Source of the DNA: a virus
DNA length: 35,669 nucleotides
Virus record (IMG/VR): IMGVR_UViG_3300028393_000186
Span: 1 to 35,669 of that record
Strand: one strand, 5' to 3'
Shown here: in pieces, positions 28,219-34,073 of the stretch
Numbering within the stretch: the first letter of the stretch is position 1
How the letters are laid out: every line of letters starts with the position of its first letter
Position numbers and translations under genes: made by a program
Notes under the pieces: model-generated
What the model was told of the DNA's origin: nothing
The model's input: only the letters and a program-made list of their open reading frames with translations
The model's database searches: none

Positions 28219-28478
28219 TGAAAATTAACTTTAAGGGCGATTGAATTAAGAATTTCTTTAGTCTCAGATGATAAAGATTTATCAAAGTCTTCGATATATG
28301 TAATAATATCGTCAACAATCTTTAAATCAAAGACAATATTTTTATTTTCTAGTTTAGCTTGAAGATTATATAGCTTATCTAATACTTCTTGTTTATCTTT
28401 ATTAGAAGTATATTTATCACCCATACCATTTTTAATAGCAATAGGTCCCATTATTCCTGATAAGTCTATATTTTTCAT
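28215..28478 (-). CDS. Small helical protein of unknown function
   Basis: 87 residues, starting MKNIDLSGIMGPIAIKNGMG, then a Lys/Glu/Asp-rich helical region. There is no known motif or membrane segment. It overlaps the following 159-residue gene by 4 bases (ATGA-type coupling) and follows the 111-residue gene by 9 bases. The coupling suggests the two products are needed in fixed ratio; the function is unknown. Confidence 0.62.
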   Translation of the reverse strand: MKNIDLSGIMGPIAIKNGMGDKYTSNKDKQEVLDKLYNLQAKLENKNIVFDLKIVDDIITYIEDFDKSLSSETKEILNSIALKVNFQ

Positions 28479-28487
28479 ATCTTCATC

Positions 28488-28823
28488 TTAATCAATAATA
28501 AATATCTTTGACTTATTATTTGATCTAGAAGAATGTATTTTTGTTGCTCTCGTTTTTAATCGATCTATCTTAATTTCATCCTCATTAGTAATTCTTTCAG
28601 GATGGGTTCTATTAAAGTTTTGGGTGGTTCTGCAACATATAAGAGCCTTATTCCAAGCTTCTTCTTCTGTATTAGTGCTCTCAATTAAATATTCTTCAAA
28701 TAAATTGATAATAGAATCATCAGTTATATCAGGAATACCGATATAATATTGCCCATACTCTTTAAAAGACTTAGCTTTCGGATAGTATTTTTTTACGCGG
28801 TTAGTTACCGTTTCTATTTTCAT
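28488..28823 (-). CDS. Small basic protein of unknown function
   Basis: 111 residues. The N-terminus MKIETVTNRVKKYYPKAKSF and the segment EEAWNKALICCRTTQNFNRT are the most distinctive parts; the C-terminus is basic and Ser/Asn-rich (HSSRSNNKSKIFIID) and may be disordered. I see no fold signature. The next gene upstream ends 1 base away (28825), so translation is probably coupled. Confidence 0.62.
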   Translation of the reverse strand: MKIETVTNRVKKYYPKAKSFKEYGQYYIGIPDITDDSIINLFEEYLIESTNTEEEAWNKALICCRTTQNFNRTHPERITNEDEIKIDRLKTRATKIHSSRSNNKSKIFIID

Positions 28824-28824
28824 A

Positions 28825-29088
28825 CTAAGATAAATTATCTAAAATATTTGTTAATGAATTAAGATCTATTCCACGATTAACTGCACTAAAAAATGCTTCT
28901 TTTGCTGTTTGGAAATTTTGAGTATTTCGTATATAACCATCAACGCTGTCATCATCTTCTTCTAATTCTTCAAGAACTGCATCTTTAATTTCCTGCAATT
29001 CTTTTTTTGACCAGCAATTTCCAATGTATTCTAATACATCATCTAATTCTACATCGATGTCTGCTTCTATTTCTCTTGAAATTCTCAT
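28825..29088 (-). CDS. Small acidic protein of unknown function
   Basis: 87 residues, Asp/Glu-rich and helical, starting MRISREIEADIDVELDDVLE and containing CWSKKELQEIKDAVLEEL. No known motif. It lies 14 bases after the metallophosphoesterase gene and 1 base before the 111-residue gene. Acidic proteins of this size in phages are sometimes DNA mimics or inhibitors of host enzymes, but nothing here proves that. Confidence 0.62.
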   Translation of the reverse strand: MRISREIEADIDVELDDVLEYIGNCWSKKELQEIKDAVLEELEEDDDSVDGYIRNTQNFQTAKEAFFSAVNRGIDLNSLTNILDNLS

Positions 29089-29102
29089 AACTTTATTTGT
29101 TT

Positions 29103-29756
29103 TTAATTTAATTTATATTCTATTATTATTGGTTCATTTATCGGTCTATATCCTACTGTGCAAGAGCTGGCATTAATAAAATCTATACCATTAGCACTTG
29201 TTATACCATATCCTTCATGAATATGACCAAATACATGTATTTTAGGTTTAACAATATCTACTCTATCTAATAAATCTTTACACCCAACATTTAACTGGTC
29301 TCTTAATGTAAAATCGCACATATATTTTGGAGGACCATGAGTAATAAGTATATCAGTATCATCAGGAATTAATTTCCATTTTTCTGCTAATTCAGGGCCT
29401 CTAGGTAAATTAAATGCCCAATTATGAAATTCAGGCTGCCAAGGCGACCCATAAAATTTAATACCATCAATTACTATTTCTTGATCTTTTAAATAATAAA
29501 TATTATCAGGTAATTTAGATAACAATATTGATATCCAATCTGGTTTAGCTTCAAAAGATAAATCATGATTACCGGCAATAAATATAATATGTTCAAACTC
29601 TTTAGATTGTCTTTCTAACCACCCAAAAAAATCAGACACTTCATACTTATTCCCTCTTCCTGTAAAGTCTCCGGCATGAATTAAAATATCACCTTTAGGT
29701 AATATAATATCTTCATGCATTGTATGAGTGTCGCTAATTAAAACTATTTTTTTCAT
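29103..29756 (-). CDS. Calcineurin-like metallophosphoesterase
   Basis: 217 residues with all motifs of a dinuclear metallophosphoesterase: LISDTHT (D9, H11), HAGDF (D29), GNHD (64-67), ITHGPP and FGHIHEGYG near the C-terminus. The order and spacing resemble the MPPED/YfcE-like single-domain class, not the Mre11 type. It is separate from the phosphoesterase domain in the gp47-gp46 fusion. The substrate is unknown (cyclic nucleotides, nucleotide phosphates or RNA ends are possible). It lies 12 bases after the 90-residue gene. Confidence 0.88.
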   Translation of the reverse strand: MKKIVLISDTHTMHEDIILPKGDILIHAGDFTGRGNKYEVSDFFGWLERQSKEFEHIIFIAGNHDLSFEAKPDWISILLSKLPDNIYYLKDQEIVIDGIKFYGSPWQPEFHNWAFNLPRGPELAEKWKLIPDDTDILITHGPPKYMCDFTLRDQLNVGCKDLLDRVDIVKPKIHVFGHIHEGYGITSANGIDFINASSCTVGYRPINEPIIIEYKLN

Positions 29757-29768
29757 CTTAAATGATTA

Positions 29769-30041
29769 CTAATAAACATTTAACATTACAGAGTCTTTAG
29801 AATATAACTTAGTAATAATTATCTTTGTATTTTCAAAATATTGCATAGATATTTCAAAGGCTCTTTGAAGCATTTGCATACTAATAGGATTACCTTGCTG
29901 AAGCATAAAATCCATTAAAGGTTGTTGAATACTTCCTTTAGTATCAATCATATACTCAGTTATTAAATCTATTGCATCTTGCATTTGCACCTGGCCTTTA
30001 TAACCTGATACTATTATATTTTTCATTCTATCTAATTCCAT
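29769..30041 (-). CDS. Small helical protein of unknown function
   Basis: 90 residues from the ATG at 30041; a second ATG five codons in (MKNIIVSGYKGQ) is also possible. The body has Gln- and Met-rich helices (PLMDFMLQQGNPISMQMLQR). No recognised domain. It lies 1 base after the phosphoribosyltransferase gene and 12 bases before the metallophosphoesterase gene. Confidence 0.62.
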   Translation of the reverse strand: MELDRMKNIIVSGYKGQVQMQDAIDLITEYMIDTKGSIQQPLMDFMLQQGNPISMQMLQRAFEISMQYFENTKIIITKLYSKDSVMLNVY

Positions 30042-30042
30042 A

Positions 30043-30555
30043 TTAATCTATATTATGTTCAAAATACTTTATATCTTCTATTGTTCTTCTTTTACCTTTC
30101 CAATCCAACCCGTAACCAAAAATCCATTCATCATTAATTTGAAATCCATAATAATCTACTAAATGAGAACTGGTAGGTCTGCTTATTAATGCTACGGTAT
30201 AAACTTCTTCAGCCCCTAAATTAAAATAAATCTCTTCTAAGTTTTTAAAGGTATTTCCGCTATCAACGATATCATCTACTAACACTATTATTTTATCTTT
30301 GATATTTTTATTAAACGTAGAGCTAATAGATAATCCTTGAGATATAGTCTCATTAGCATAACTAGATACTTGAATAAATTCTGTTTCGATATCTAAATCT
30401 AATTTACGAACTAAATCAGTATAAAACATAAATGCTCCGCGCAATACACAAACAAATACTACATCCGATTTATTTTTAAATTTCTTAGATAATTCCTTAG
30501 CTAATGAATCTATGCGCAATTGAATTGCTTCTGGCGATAATAATGTTAACTCCAT
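30043..30555 (-). CDS. hpt: Hypoxanthine/guanine phosphoribosyltransferase
   Basis: 170 residues, the size of bacterial Hpt. The PRPP-binding loop is seen in IIVLVDDIVDSGNTF (about residues 88-102), and FVCVLRGAFMFYTDLVR supplies the loop that contacts pyrophosphate. It would salvage hypoxanthine or guanine to IMP/GMP with PRPP, supporting nucleotide supply during infection. Other 6-oxopurine phosphoribosyltransferases cannot be ruled out. It overlaps the thioredoxin gene by 10 bases. Confidence 0.9.
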   Translation of the reverse strand: MELTLLSPEAIQLRIDSLAKELSKKFKNKSDVVFVCVLRGAFMFYTDLVRKLDLDIETEFIQVSSYANETISQGLSISSTFNKNIKDKIIVLVDDIVDSGNTFKNLEEIYFNLGAEEVYTVALISRPTSSHLVDYYGFQINDEWIFGYGLDWKGKRRTIEDIKYFEHNID

Positions 30556-30812
30556 TTTTCTATAATACTTTGAATGTCCTTAATTGATTTAACTCCTGAA
30601 AATGAATCTACCTTTTCTGAATCTTTAATAAAGATAAATGTAGGTATAGACTGCACTTCATATTTAGATACTAGGTTAGGATTATCATCTATATTAATCC
30701 TATTAATAATTACTTTAGAGCTATCTAATTCCAACTCTAATTTATCGATTGCAGGTTTTAAAGCTCTGCAAGGGGCACACCACGGAGCACTCATATATAA
30801 TACTTCTAACAT
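30546..30812 (-). CDS. Thioredoxin
   Basis: 88 residues, a short thioredoxin. The redox motif is WCAPC (W11, C12, C15), and VQSIPTFIFI has the cis-proline segment. It would reduce disulfides, for example for ribonucleotide reductase, although none is encoded in this window. The ATG at 30812 follows directly on the TTTAAGTATG end of a promoter-like module, and a terminator lies further upstream. It is the first gene of the operon running down to 27739. Confidence 0.93.
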   Translation of the reverse strand: MLEVLYMSAPWCAPCRALKPAIDKLELELDSSKVIINRINIDDNPNLVSKYEVQSIPTFIFIKDSEKVDSFSGVKSIKDIQSIIEKWS

Positions 30813-30842
30813 ACTTAAAAATAATAAATTTTCTTCAAAGAT
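30813..30842 (-). promoter_or_regulatory. Repeated promoter-like module before the thioredoxin gene
   Basis: Minus strand: TTTG, 12 bases, TATTTTTA, then AGTATG with the ATG being the thioredoxin start. It follows the terminator at 30857-30884, as expected for a new transcription unit. Confidence 0.6.
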
Positions 30843-30856
30843 CCTAATAAAAAGAT

Positions 30857-30884
30857 AAAAAAACAGCGATTTTTAGTCGCTGTT
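30857..30884 (-). terminator. Rho-independent terminator after the endolysin gene
   Basis: Minus strand ACAGCGA and TCGCTGT form a 7-bp stem with a 7-base loop and lead into a T run. It lies about 25 bases after the endolysin stop at 30909. Confidence 0.9.
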
Positions 30885-30908
30885 CTTGAATATCAATGAA
30901 TTAAAATT

Positions 30909-31727
30909 TTATGATAATAATGAATAATATTCTTTAAAATGCTTAATACGATCTGCTAATCCAATAGTACCGCCATTAACTCTTTTAGTTACCGCAGTGA
31001 TTGTTGCATCATCAGAACCTTTATCACATAAAGACCATAATTTATTAGAATCAAAGAAAAAAGCTGCTGATGCTAATGGATATTTAGTAGCAACTAAATC
31101 CGGATTAGCTACGCAATCTTCACCAATAAATTTAGTGAATCCTTGATAATTTGATTTTCCGGTTAATTGAATATAACCACGACCTCTAAATTTATATCCA
31201 TCCTTAGAAGCTTCATCTCCATTACCCATTCTTGATGCATATACTTTAGATGCAATTTTTTCTGGGTTACGAGCATAACCTTCAGCTATAGTATCAGGGA
31301 AGTATTTAGGAAATATCTTCTTTAATCCATCCGCAGAATAATTAATGTTTTCAGATACTGCTTTAAATCCACCTGATTCATGACCGCATTGAGCTAAAAA
31401 ATGAGCTAACCTTAAAGTATTGGTGATATTGAATTTTTTAGCAGTGTCAGCTATTTGAGAAATAACTGAATCAGGTATATGGCCTTTCAATTTATCCAAT
31501 TTAAATTCTGAGGTTGATACTGGAGCAGCTGCTACTACTGGCGCTGCACCGAACATTTTAGTCCAAGTACCATCACTTACTAAACCATCGGCAGTTAAAC
31601 CATTTGCGTCTTGCCATTCTTTTACTTTAGCTTCTGTGCCTGACCCAAATGCACCATCGGCTGCTAATCCTAATTTTGTTTGAAGTTTTTTAACGTCTTC
31701 ACCATTTGATCCGTTTTTTAGTAACAT
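30909..31727 (-). CDS. Endolysin: peptidoglycan-binding domain plus GH19 chitinase-like lysozyme domain
   Basis: 272 residues. Residues 1-58 form a PG_binding_1 domain (GSNGEDVKKLQTKLGLAADG, then TWTKMFG). An Ala/Pro/Val linker follows. Residues from about 78 form a glycoside hydrolase family 19 domain, with catalytic Glu candidates E117 in CGHESGGF and E172, and the substrate segment YKFRGRGYIQLTGKSNY. It would cleave glycan strands at lysis. No signal peptide is present, so it needs a holin; none is recognised here. It is preceded by an AT-rich gap (31728-31770) and ends at a terminator, so it may be transcribed alone. Confidence 0.93.
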   Translation of the reverse strand: MLLKNGSNGEDVKKLQTKLGLAADGAFGSGTEAKVKEWQDANGLTADGLVSDGTWTKMFGAAPVVAAAPVSTSEFKLDKLKGHIPDSVISQIADTAKKFNITNTLRLAHFLAQCGHESGGFKAVSENINYSADGLKKIFPKYFPDTIAEGYARNPEKIASKVYASRMGNGDEASKDGYKFRGRGYIQLTGKSNYQGFTKFIGEDCVANPDLVATKYPLASAAFFFDSNKLWSLCDKGSDDATITAVTKRVNGGTIGLADRIKHFKEYYSLLS

Positions 31728-31770
31728 AATGTATTCTATAATAATATATTATAAATATACACCAATATAA

Positions 31771-32241
31771 CTATTTACAGATTTGATCTGCTACACGAAC
31801 ACTAAAAGCATTATGAGGTTTCCATCTTGCTTTAAATCCGTAAGATTCAACATAACCAATAGCAGATCTTAATATAGTATTTGATTGCCATTTTGGATCT
31901 TCATTAAAATCTAAATCAATATTTTTTATATCCAATCCTAAATCTGATAGCATAATTGATACTTCTACTGAACGCTCAACTTCTCCCCATAATCTAGTAA
32001 ATCTATCTTTATATTTAGGTAATATATCTTTAGTATATAATACATGACCCCCTTTTCCAGAATCATTTTCATTATAATGTAATACTATAACTGTAGCATA
32101 CGTGGTTTTTTTAGGAGAATTTTGAGAATCTGTACCTACATATAGTTTAGTATCTGGCTTTAGCTTTATTATGTCATTAATATATTTAAATATATCATCC
32201 ACAATTTCATGCGTTCCTAAAGATTTAAATTGTAAGTTCAT
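31771..32241 (-). CDS. YkuK/DUF458-like RNase H-fold protein
   Basis: 156 residues from the ATG at 32241 (MNLQFKSLGTHEIVDDIFKY). An upstream in-frame ATG at 32286 lies inside the tRNA-His-like gene and is rejected as the start. LYVGTDSQN near residue 34-42 is the first strand and acidic residue of an RNase H-like fold; DLDFNED and VRVADQICK supply later features of the YkuK (DUF458) family. The biological role of that family is not established; nucleic-acid processing is plausible. The gene follows the tRNA array by 20 bases and is probably co-transcribed with it, which suggests a link to RNA. Confidence 0.75.
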   Translation of the reverse strand: MNLQFKSLGTHEIVDDIFKYINDIIKLKPDTKLYVGTDSQNSPKKTTYATVIVLHYNENDSGKGGHVLYTKDILPKYKDRFTRLWGEVERSVEVSIMLSDLGLDIKNIDLDFNEDPKWQSNTILRSAIGYVESYGFKARWKPHNAFSVRVADQICK

Positions 32242-32261
32242 GATTTCATTAGTTTTATTAG

Positions 32262-32349
32262 TGTGAAAGGTGGGGGTCGAACCCACATTAGATAATTAAA
32301 TCATTCCAGGACCACAACCTGGTCGGCTACCTTTACCGGCTACAATCAC
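32262..32349 (-). tRNA. tRNA-His-like (anticodon GTG), atypical
   Basis: Anticodon arm CCAGG-TTGTGGT-CCTGG gives GTG. The T arm GTGGG-TTCGACC-CCCAC is perfect. Oddities: the 5' acceptor GTGATTG pairs with CTTTCAC at only five of seven positions, the best D stem (CGGT/GCCG) is shifted by two bases, and the variable region is 19 bases long, as in class II tRNAs. A G at -1 is encoded, as His tRNAs need. It may be functional or decaying. 3' CCA is not encoded. Confidence 0.65.
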
Positions 32350-32364
32350 CATATATTATATTTG

Positions 32365-32436
32365 TGCTTTTTAAGGGACTCGAACCCCTATCCCACCGTC
32401 CGTAGCGGCGTACTCTATCCTTTGAGCTAAAAAAGC
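32365..32436 (-). tRNA. tRNA-Arg(ACG)
   Basis: Acceptor GCTTTTT/AAAAAGC; D stem GCTC/GAGT; anticodon arm CGCCG-CTACGGA-CGGTG giving ACG; T loop TTCGAGT. A34 would need host adenosine deaminase to read CGN codons other than CGU. CCA not encoded. Confidence 0.93.
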
Positions 32437-32552
32437 AAGTTGCTAGGTCACCGATGCTACCTAGCGCGAAGGGTAAAGTTTTGTCTAATTTATCTTTCGA
32501 TACATAGTCGCAGGCTCCCTTTTATTCTTTAACCCGAATCGGTATTAAGGTG
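32437..32552 (-). ncRNA. Structured spacer A in the tRNA array (candidate RNA)
   Basis: No tRNA or coding frame. The minus strand holds a 7-bp hairpin GCTAGGT/ACCTAGC (32442-32465), a TATC-GAAA-GATA tetraloop hairpin (32491-32502), and an AAGGG/CCCTT pair that encloses the latter. Such structure is unusual for AT-rich spacer. Confidence 0.35.
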
Positions 32553-32625
32553 TAGTCCTAACAAGATTCGAACTTGTATCAAGCCCTTAGAAGGGGCGTA
32601 TGCTAATCCGTTGCACCATAGGACT
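32553..32625 (-). tRNA. tRNA-Arg(TCT)
   Basis: Acceptor AGTCCTA/TAGGACT; anticodon arm CGCCC-CTTCTAA-GGGCT giving TCT (AGA/AGG codons); T arm ACAAG-TTCGAAT-CTTGT; discriminator A. Flanked by complementary sequences (32541-32548 and 32638-32646). Confidence 0.95.
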
Positions 32626-32826
32626 AATTTAAATAAGTTAATAGCCGCGATTTTGTATCTCTTCTATCATTTATCTTTGCCACAACCCGACTTCATAGAA
32701 AAACCGACATTCTCAATCTGTTTGTGTTGCTGCTTATAAGGTAATAACGATTTAGTTTAAATCTCCCTTAGTAGGTTTTGCAGTCGCGAACTTCCTCTGT
32801 TACCAGCGATAGACTTACTTATTTTG
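32626..32826 (-). ncRNA. Structured spacer B in the tRNA array (candidate stable RNA of about 190 nt)
   Basis: A 201-base gap without tRNA or gene. Its two ends are complementary (AAATAAGT at 32817-32824 with ACTTATTT at 32631-32638, 8 bp), so the whole gap can close into one domain. Inside are GATTTA-AAC-TAAATC (32749-32763) and a CTG-GTAA-CAG GNRA hairpin. Confidence 0.35.
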
Positions 32827-32913
32827 TACCCCAGGAGAGACTCGAACTCTCACGCTACTATTATTTCGCGCCTGCTTCTAAGGCAGGCATGACTACCATT
32901 CCAACACCAGGGC
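32827..32913 (-). tRNA. tRNA-Leu(TAG)
   Basis: Class II: anticodon arm CCTGC-CTTAGAA-GCAGG giving TAG; variable arm with CGC/GCG stem; T arm GAGAG-TTCGAGT-CTCTC; acceptor GCCCTGG pairs with CTGGGGT using G-U pairs; D stem three pairs as in other Leu tRNAs. Confidence 0.93.
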
Positions 32914-33130
32914 ATAATTCCCTACTCTGAGATTATAAGTAAGTAGATATTCCCGGTTTCCTATTTGTAACCCTGTGGTTCTTACACCTTGTAAACTTCA
33001 ACCATTACTGGGAGCAAGGATGATCTTCCAGCTTTATTCCCACGAAAGAGGCGTTAACGATGTCCTCTTTAGTACCGACCATAGATTAAATGAGTCTTTG
33101 ATTAGACTGCTGAGTACCTCTTACTCATCG
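32914..33130 (-). ncRNA. Structured spacer C in the tRNA array (tandem hairpins, candidate RNA)
   Basis: 217 bases without tRNA. Consecutive hairpins on the minus strand: GAGTA/TACTC (33112-33126), AGTCT/AGACT (33093-33108), AAAGAGG/CCTCTTT (33045-33070), and GGTT...AACC containing TTACA-AGG-TGTAA (32977-33003). The small frame on the + strand here is not a gene. Confidence 0.38.
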
Positions 33131-33203
33131 TTGCGCAGATTAGGAATTGAACCTAATAGTCTTTTATATAAATATAAACGAGTTACCATTACTCCATCTG
33201 GCA
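33131..33203 (-). tRNA. tRNA-like element with AT-only anticodon arm, identity unclear
   Basis: D arm GAGT-AATGGTA-ACTC and T arm TTAGG-TTCAATT-CCTAA are good. The anticodon arm is TTTAT-ATTTAT-ATAAA with only six loop bases; read with a seven-base loop it would show TTA, but two stem pairs then fail. The acceptor TGCCAGA pairs with TCTG(C)GCA only with one extra base. Possibly a decaying tRNA. Confidence 0.5.
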
Positions 33204-33204
33204 A

Positions 33205-33286
33205 TATTTCTCGTCTTTCCGAGATGTCAAGTAAATTTTATAACTTAACCGAATGGATACCATATCGGAAGATTACTATCTCTTTG
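33205..33286 (-). ncRNA. Structured spacer D in the tRNA array
   Basis: Between the tRNA-like element and tRNA-Leu(TAA). Hairpins at 33249-33268 (CCGA and ATGG pairing with CCAT and TCGG, one bulge) and 33209-33224 (TCTCG/CGAGA). No tRNA or gene. Confidence 0.32.
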
Positions 33287-33371
33287 TACTCCCATTCAGA
33301 CTCGAACTGAAACGCCCATCACTGAGCACTGAGGCTTAAACCCAGCGTGTCTACCATTCCACCATAGGAGC
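33287..33371 (-). tRNA. tRNA-Leu(TAA)
   Basis: Class II: acceptor GCTCCTA/TGGGAGT, D arm with GGTAGACAC, anticodon arm CTGGG-TTTAAGC-CTCAG giving TAA, long variable arm, T arm TTCAG-TTCGAGT-CTGAA, discriminator A. Confidence 0.94.
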
Positions 33372-33379
33372 ATTTATTG

Positions 33380-33467
33380 CGGAAAAGAATGGACTCGAAC
33401 CATCACACCCCCATTCGGCGATGAACTGTTTAGCAAACAGCTGCAGTACCATTATGCTTACTTTTCC
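33380..33467 (-). tRNA. tRNA-Ser(GCT)
   Basis: Class II: perfect acceptor GGAAAAG/CTTTTCC, discriminator G, anticodon arm GCTGT-TTGCTAA-ACAGT giving GCT, long variable arm, T arm GATGG-TTCGAGT-CCATT. Confidence 0.94.
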
Positions 33468-33478
33468 TGAGTACTTTG

Positions 33479-33551
33479 AGGGCACGATTGGATTCGAACC
33501 AATGTAGCACGATTTTGCAGACCGGCACTTAAACCACTCAGACACATGCCC
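33479..33551 (-). tRNA. tRNA-Cys(GCA)
   Basis: Acceptor GGGCATG/CGTGCCC; loop CTGCAAA giving GCA; T arm ATTGG-TTCGAAT-CCAAT; discriminator T, the usual U73 of Cys tRNAs. The D stem is weak and one anticodon-stem pair is mismatched. Confidence 0.9.
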
Positions 33552-33563
33552 TTTTTATTTTTG

Positions 33564-33653
33564 AAGAGGAAGGCGGACTCGAACCATCACACCCATTTAA
33601 CCTGATGACTAGTTTTCAAGACTAGGCCGATACCAATTTCGGTTGATTCCTCT
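33564..33653 (-). tRNA. tRNA-Ser(TGA)
   Basis: Class II: acceptor AGAGGAA/TTCCTCT, anticodon arm CTAGT-CTTGAAA-ACTAG giving TGA, 22-base variable arm, T loop TTCGAGT. One T-stem pair is mismatched and the discriminator appears to be T, not the common G. Confidence 0.9.
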
Positions 33654-33660
33654 GTATTTG

Positions 33661-33736
33661 TAGTACTTCACGGATTCGAACCGCAGATCTTCTCTGTGTA
33701 AAAGAGACGCTTTAAACCCAGCTAAGCGAAAGTACT
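33661..33736 (-). tRNA. tRNA-Val(TAC)
   Basis: Acceptor AGTACTT/AAGTACT; D stem GCTT/AAGC; anticodon arm TCTCT-TTTACAC-AGAGA giving TAC; T loop TTCGAAT; discriminator A. Confidence 0.95.
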
Positions 33737-33740
33737 ATAT

Positions 33741-33814
33741 GAGCTCAATACCGGTTACGATCCGATGACCCTTGGTTACAAATCAAGAGTTTTACCAATT
33801 AAACTAATCGAGCT
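33741..33814 (-). tRNA. tRNA-Thr(TGT), T loop ATCGTAA
   Basis: Acceptor AGCTCGA/TTGAGCT; D stem AGTT/AACT-like; loop TTTGTAA giving TGT. The T arm ATCGG-ATCGTAA-CCGGT has A at 54 and T at 58, a swap of the universal T54-A58 pair that is also seen in tRNA-Phe here. Confidence 0.9.
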
Positions 33815-33825
33815 TACTACTTTTG

Positions 33826-33898
33826 TATCGACGGTGAGACTTGAACTCACATTGACCACCTTATCAGGATGGTGACTAAACCATTCATCCACATCGAC
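33826..33898 (-). tRNA. tRNA-Ile(GAT)
   Basis: Acceptor GTCGATG/CGTCGAT; anticodon arm CCATC-CTGATAA-GGTGG giving GAT; T arm GTGAG-TTCAAGT-CTCAC; discriminator A. Confidence 0.95.
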
Positions 33899-33910
33899 AT
33901 ATTTTTGTTG

Positions 33911-33992
33911 CTGATTAAAAAGGAATTGAACCTTAATCCTGCGGTCCATTTCACTACCGTCAAGGGCTTCCTGCCCTTCGTATAGCTAATCA
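33911..33992 (-). tRNA. tRNA-like element without a normal D arm
   Basis: Acceptor TGATTAG/TTAATCA (extendable to 8 bp) and T arm TAAGG-TTCAATT-CCTTT are good. Between them are only AAGGG-CAGGAAG-CCCTT (GGA at the anticodon position, but A instead of U33) and CGGT...ACCG, like a Ser-type variable arm. A D arm is absent. Perhaps a remnant of tRNA-Ser(GGA) or a non-tRNA RNA. Confidence 0.4.
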
Positions 33993-34020
33993 GGACCACT
34001 GTGCCCCATACACCATAATC

Positions 34021-34073
34021 ATTCTGCAGTTTCGAACCTGCGAGGTCTTAAGGTAATTACTCCTAAGACTTTG
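34021..34073 (-). other. T-arm-like fragment with flanking hairpin
   Basis: The minus strand has GCAG-GTTCGAAA-CTGC, a T-arm look-alike with a 4-bp stem and 8-base loop, preceded by a hairpin GTCTTA/TAAGAC. No matching 5' half lies directly adjacent; a D-arm-like 5' half lies beyond the next tRNA-like element (34141-34167). Confidence 0.35.

Noticed and set aside
31771-32286. Longer version of the YkuK-like protein starting at 32286
   Set aside because: The extra 15 codons lie within the tRNA-His-like gene; the ATG at 32241 matches the family start.
32914-32926. Similarity of AGAGTAGGGAA to the 3' end of 5S rRNA
   Set aside because: Only about 11 bases match and no 5S-like structure surrounds them; taken as chance.
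32437-33130. tmRNA in the large gaps of the tRNA array
   Set aside because: I see no tmRNA tRNA-like 5'/3' ends, no tag frame and no pseudoknot pattern.
33131-33203. Ochre-suppressor tRNA with stop-codon recoding
   Set aside because: TTA appears only if a mismatched stem is accepted, and genes here end normally at TAA or TAG without signs of read-through.
32975-33310. 111-codon open frame on the + strand in the tRNA region
   Set aside because: It runs antisense across structured spacers and the 3' part of tRNA genes; composition and context fit RNA genes, not protein coding.
33351-33545. 64-codon open frame on the minus strand
   Set aside because: It spans parts of tRNA-Leu, tRNA-Ser and tRNA-Cys and would need translation of mature tRNA sequence.
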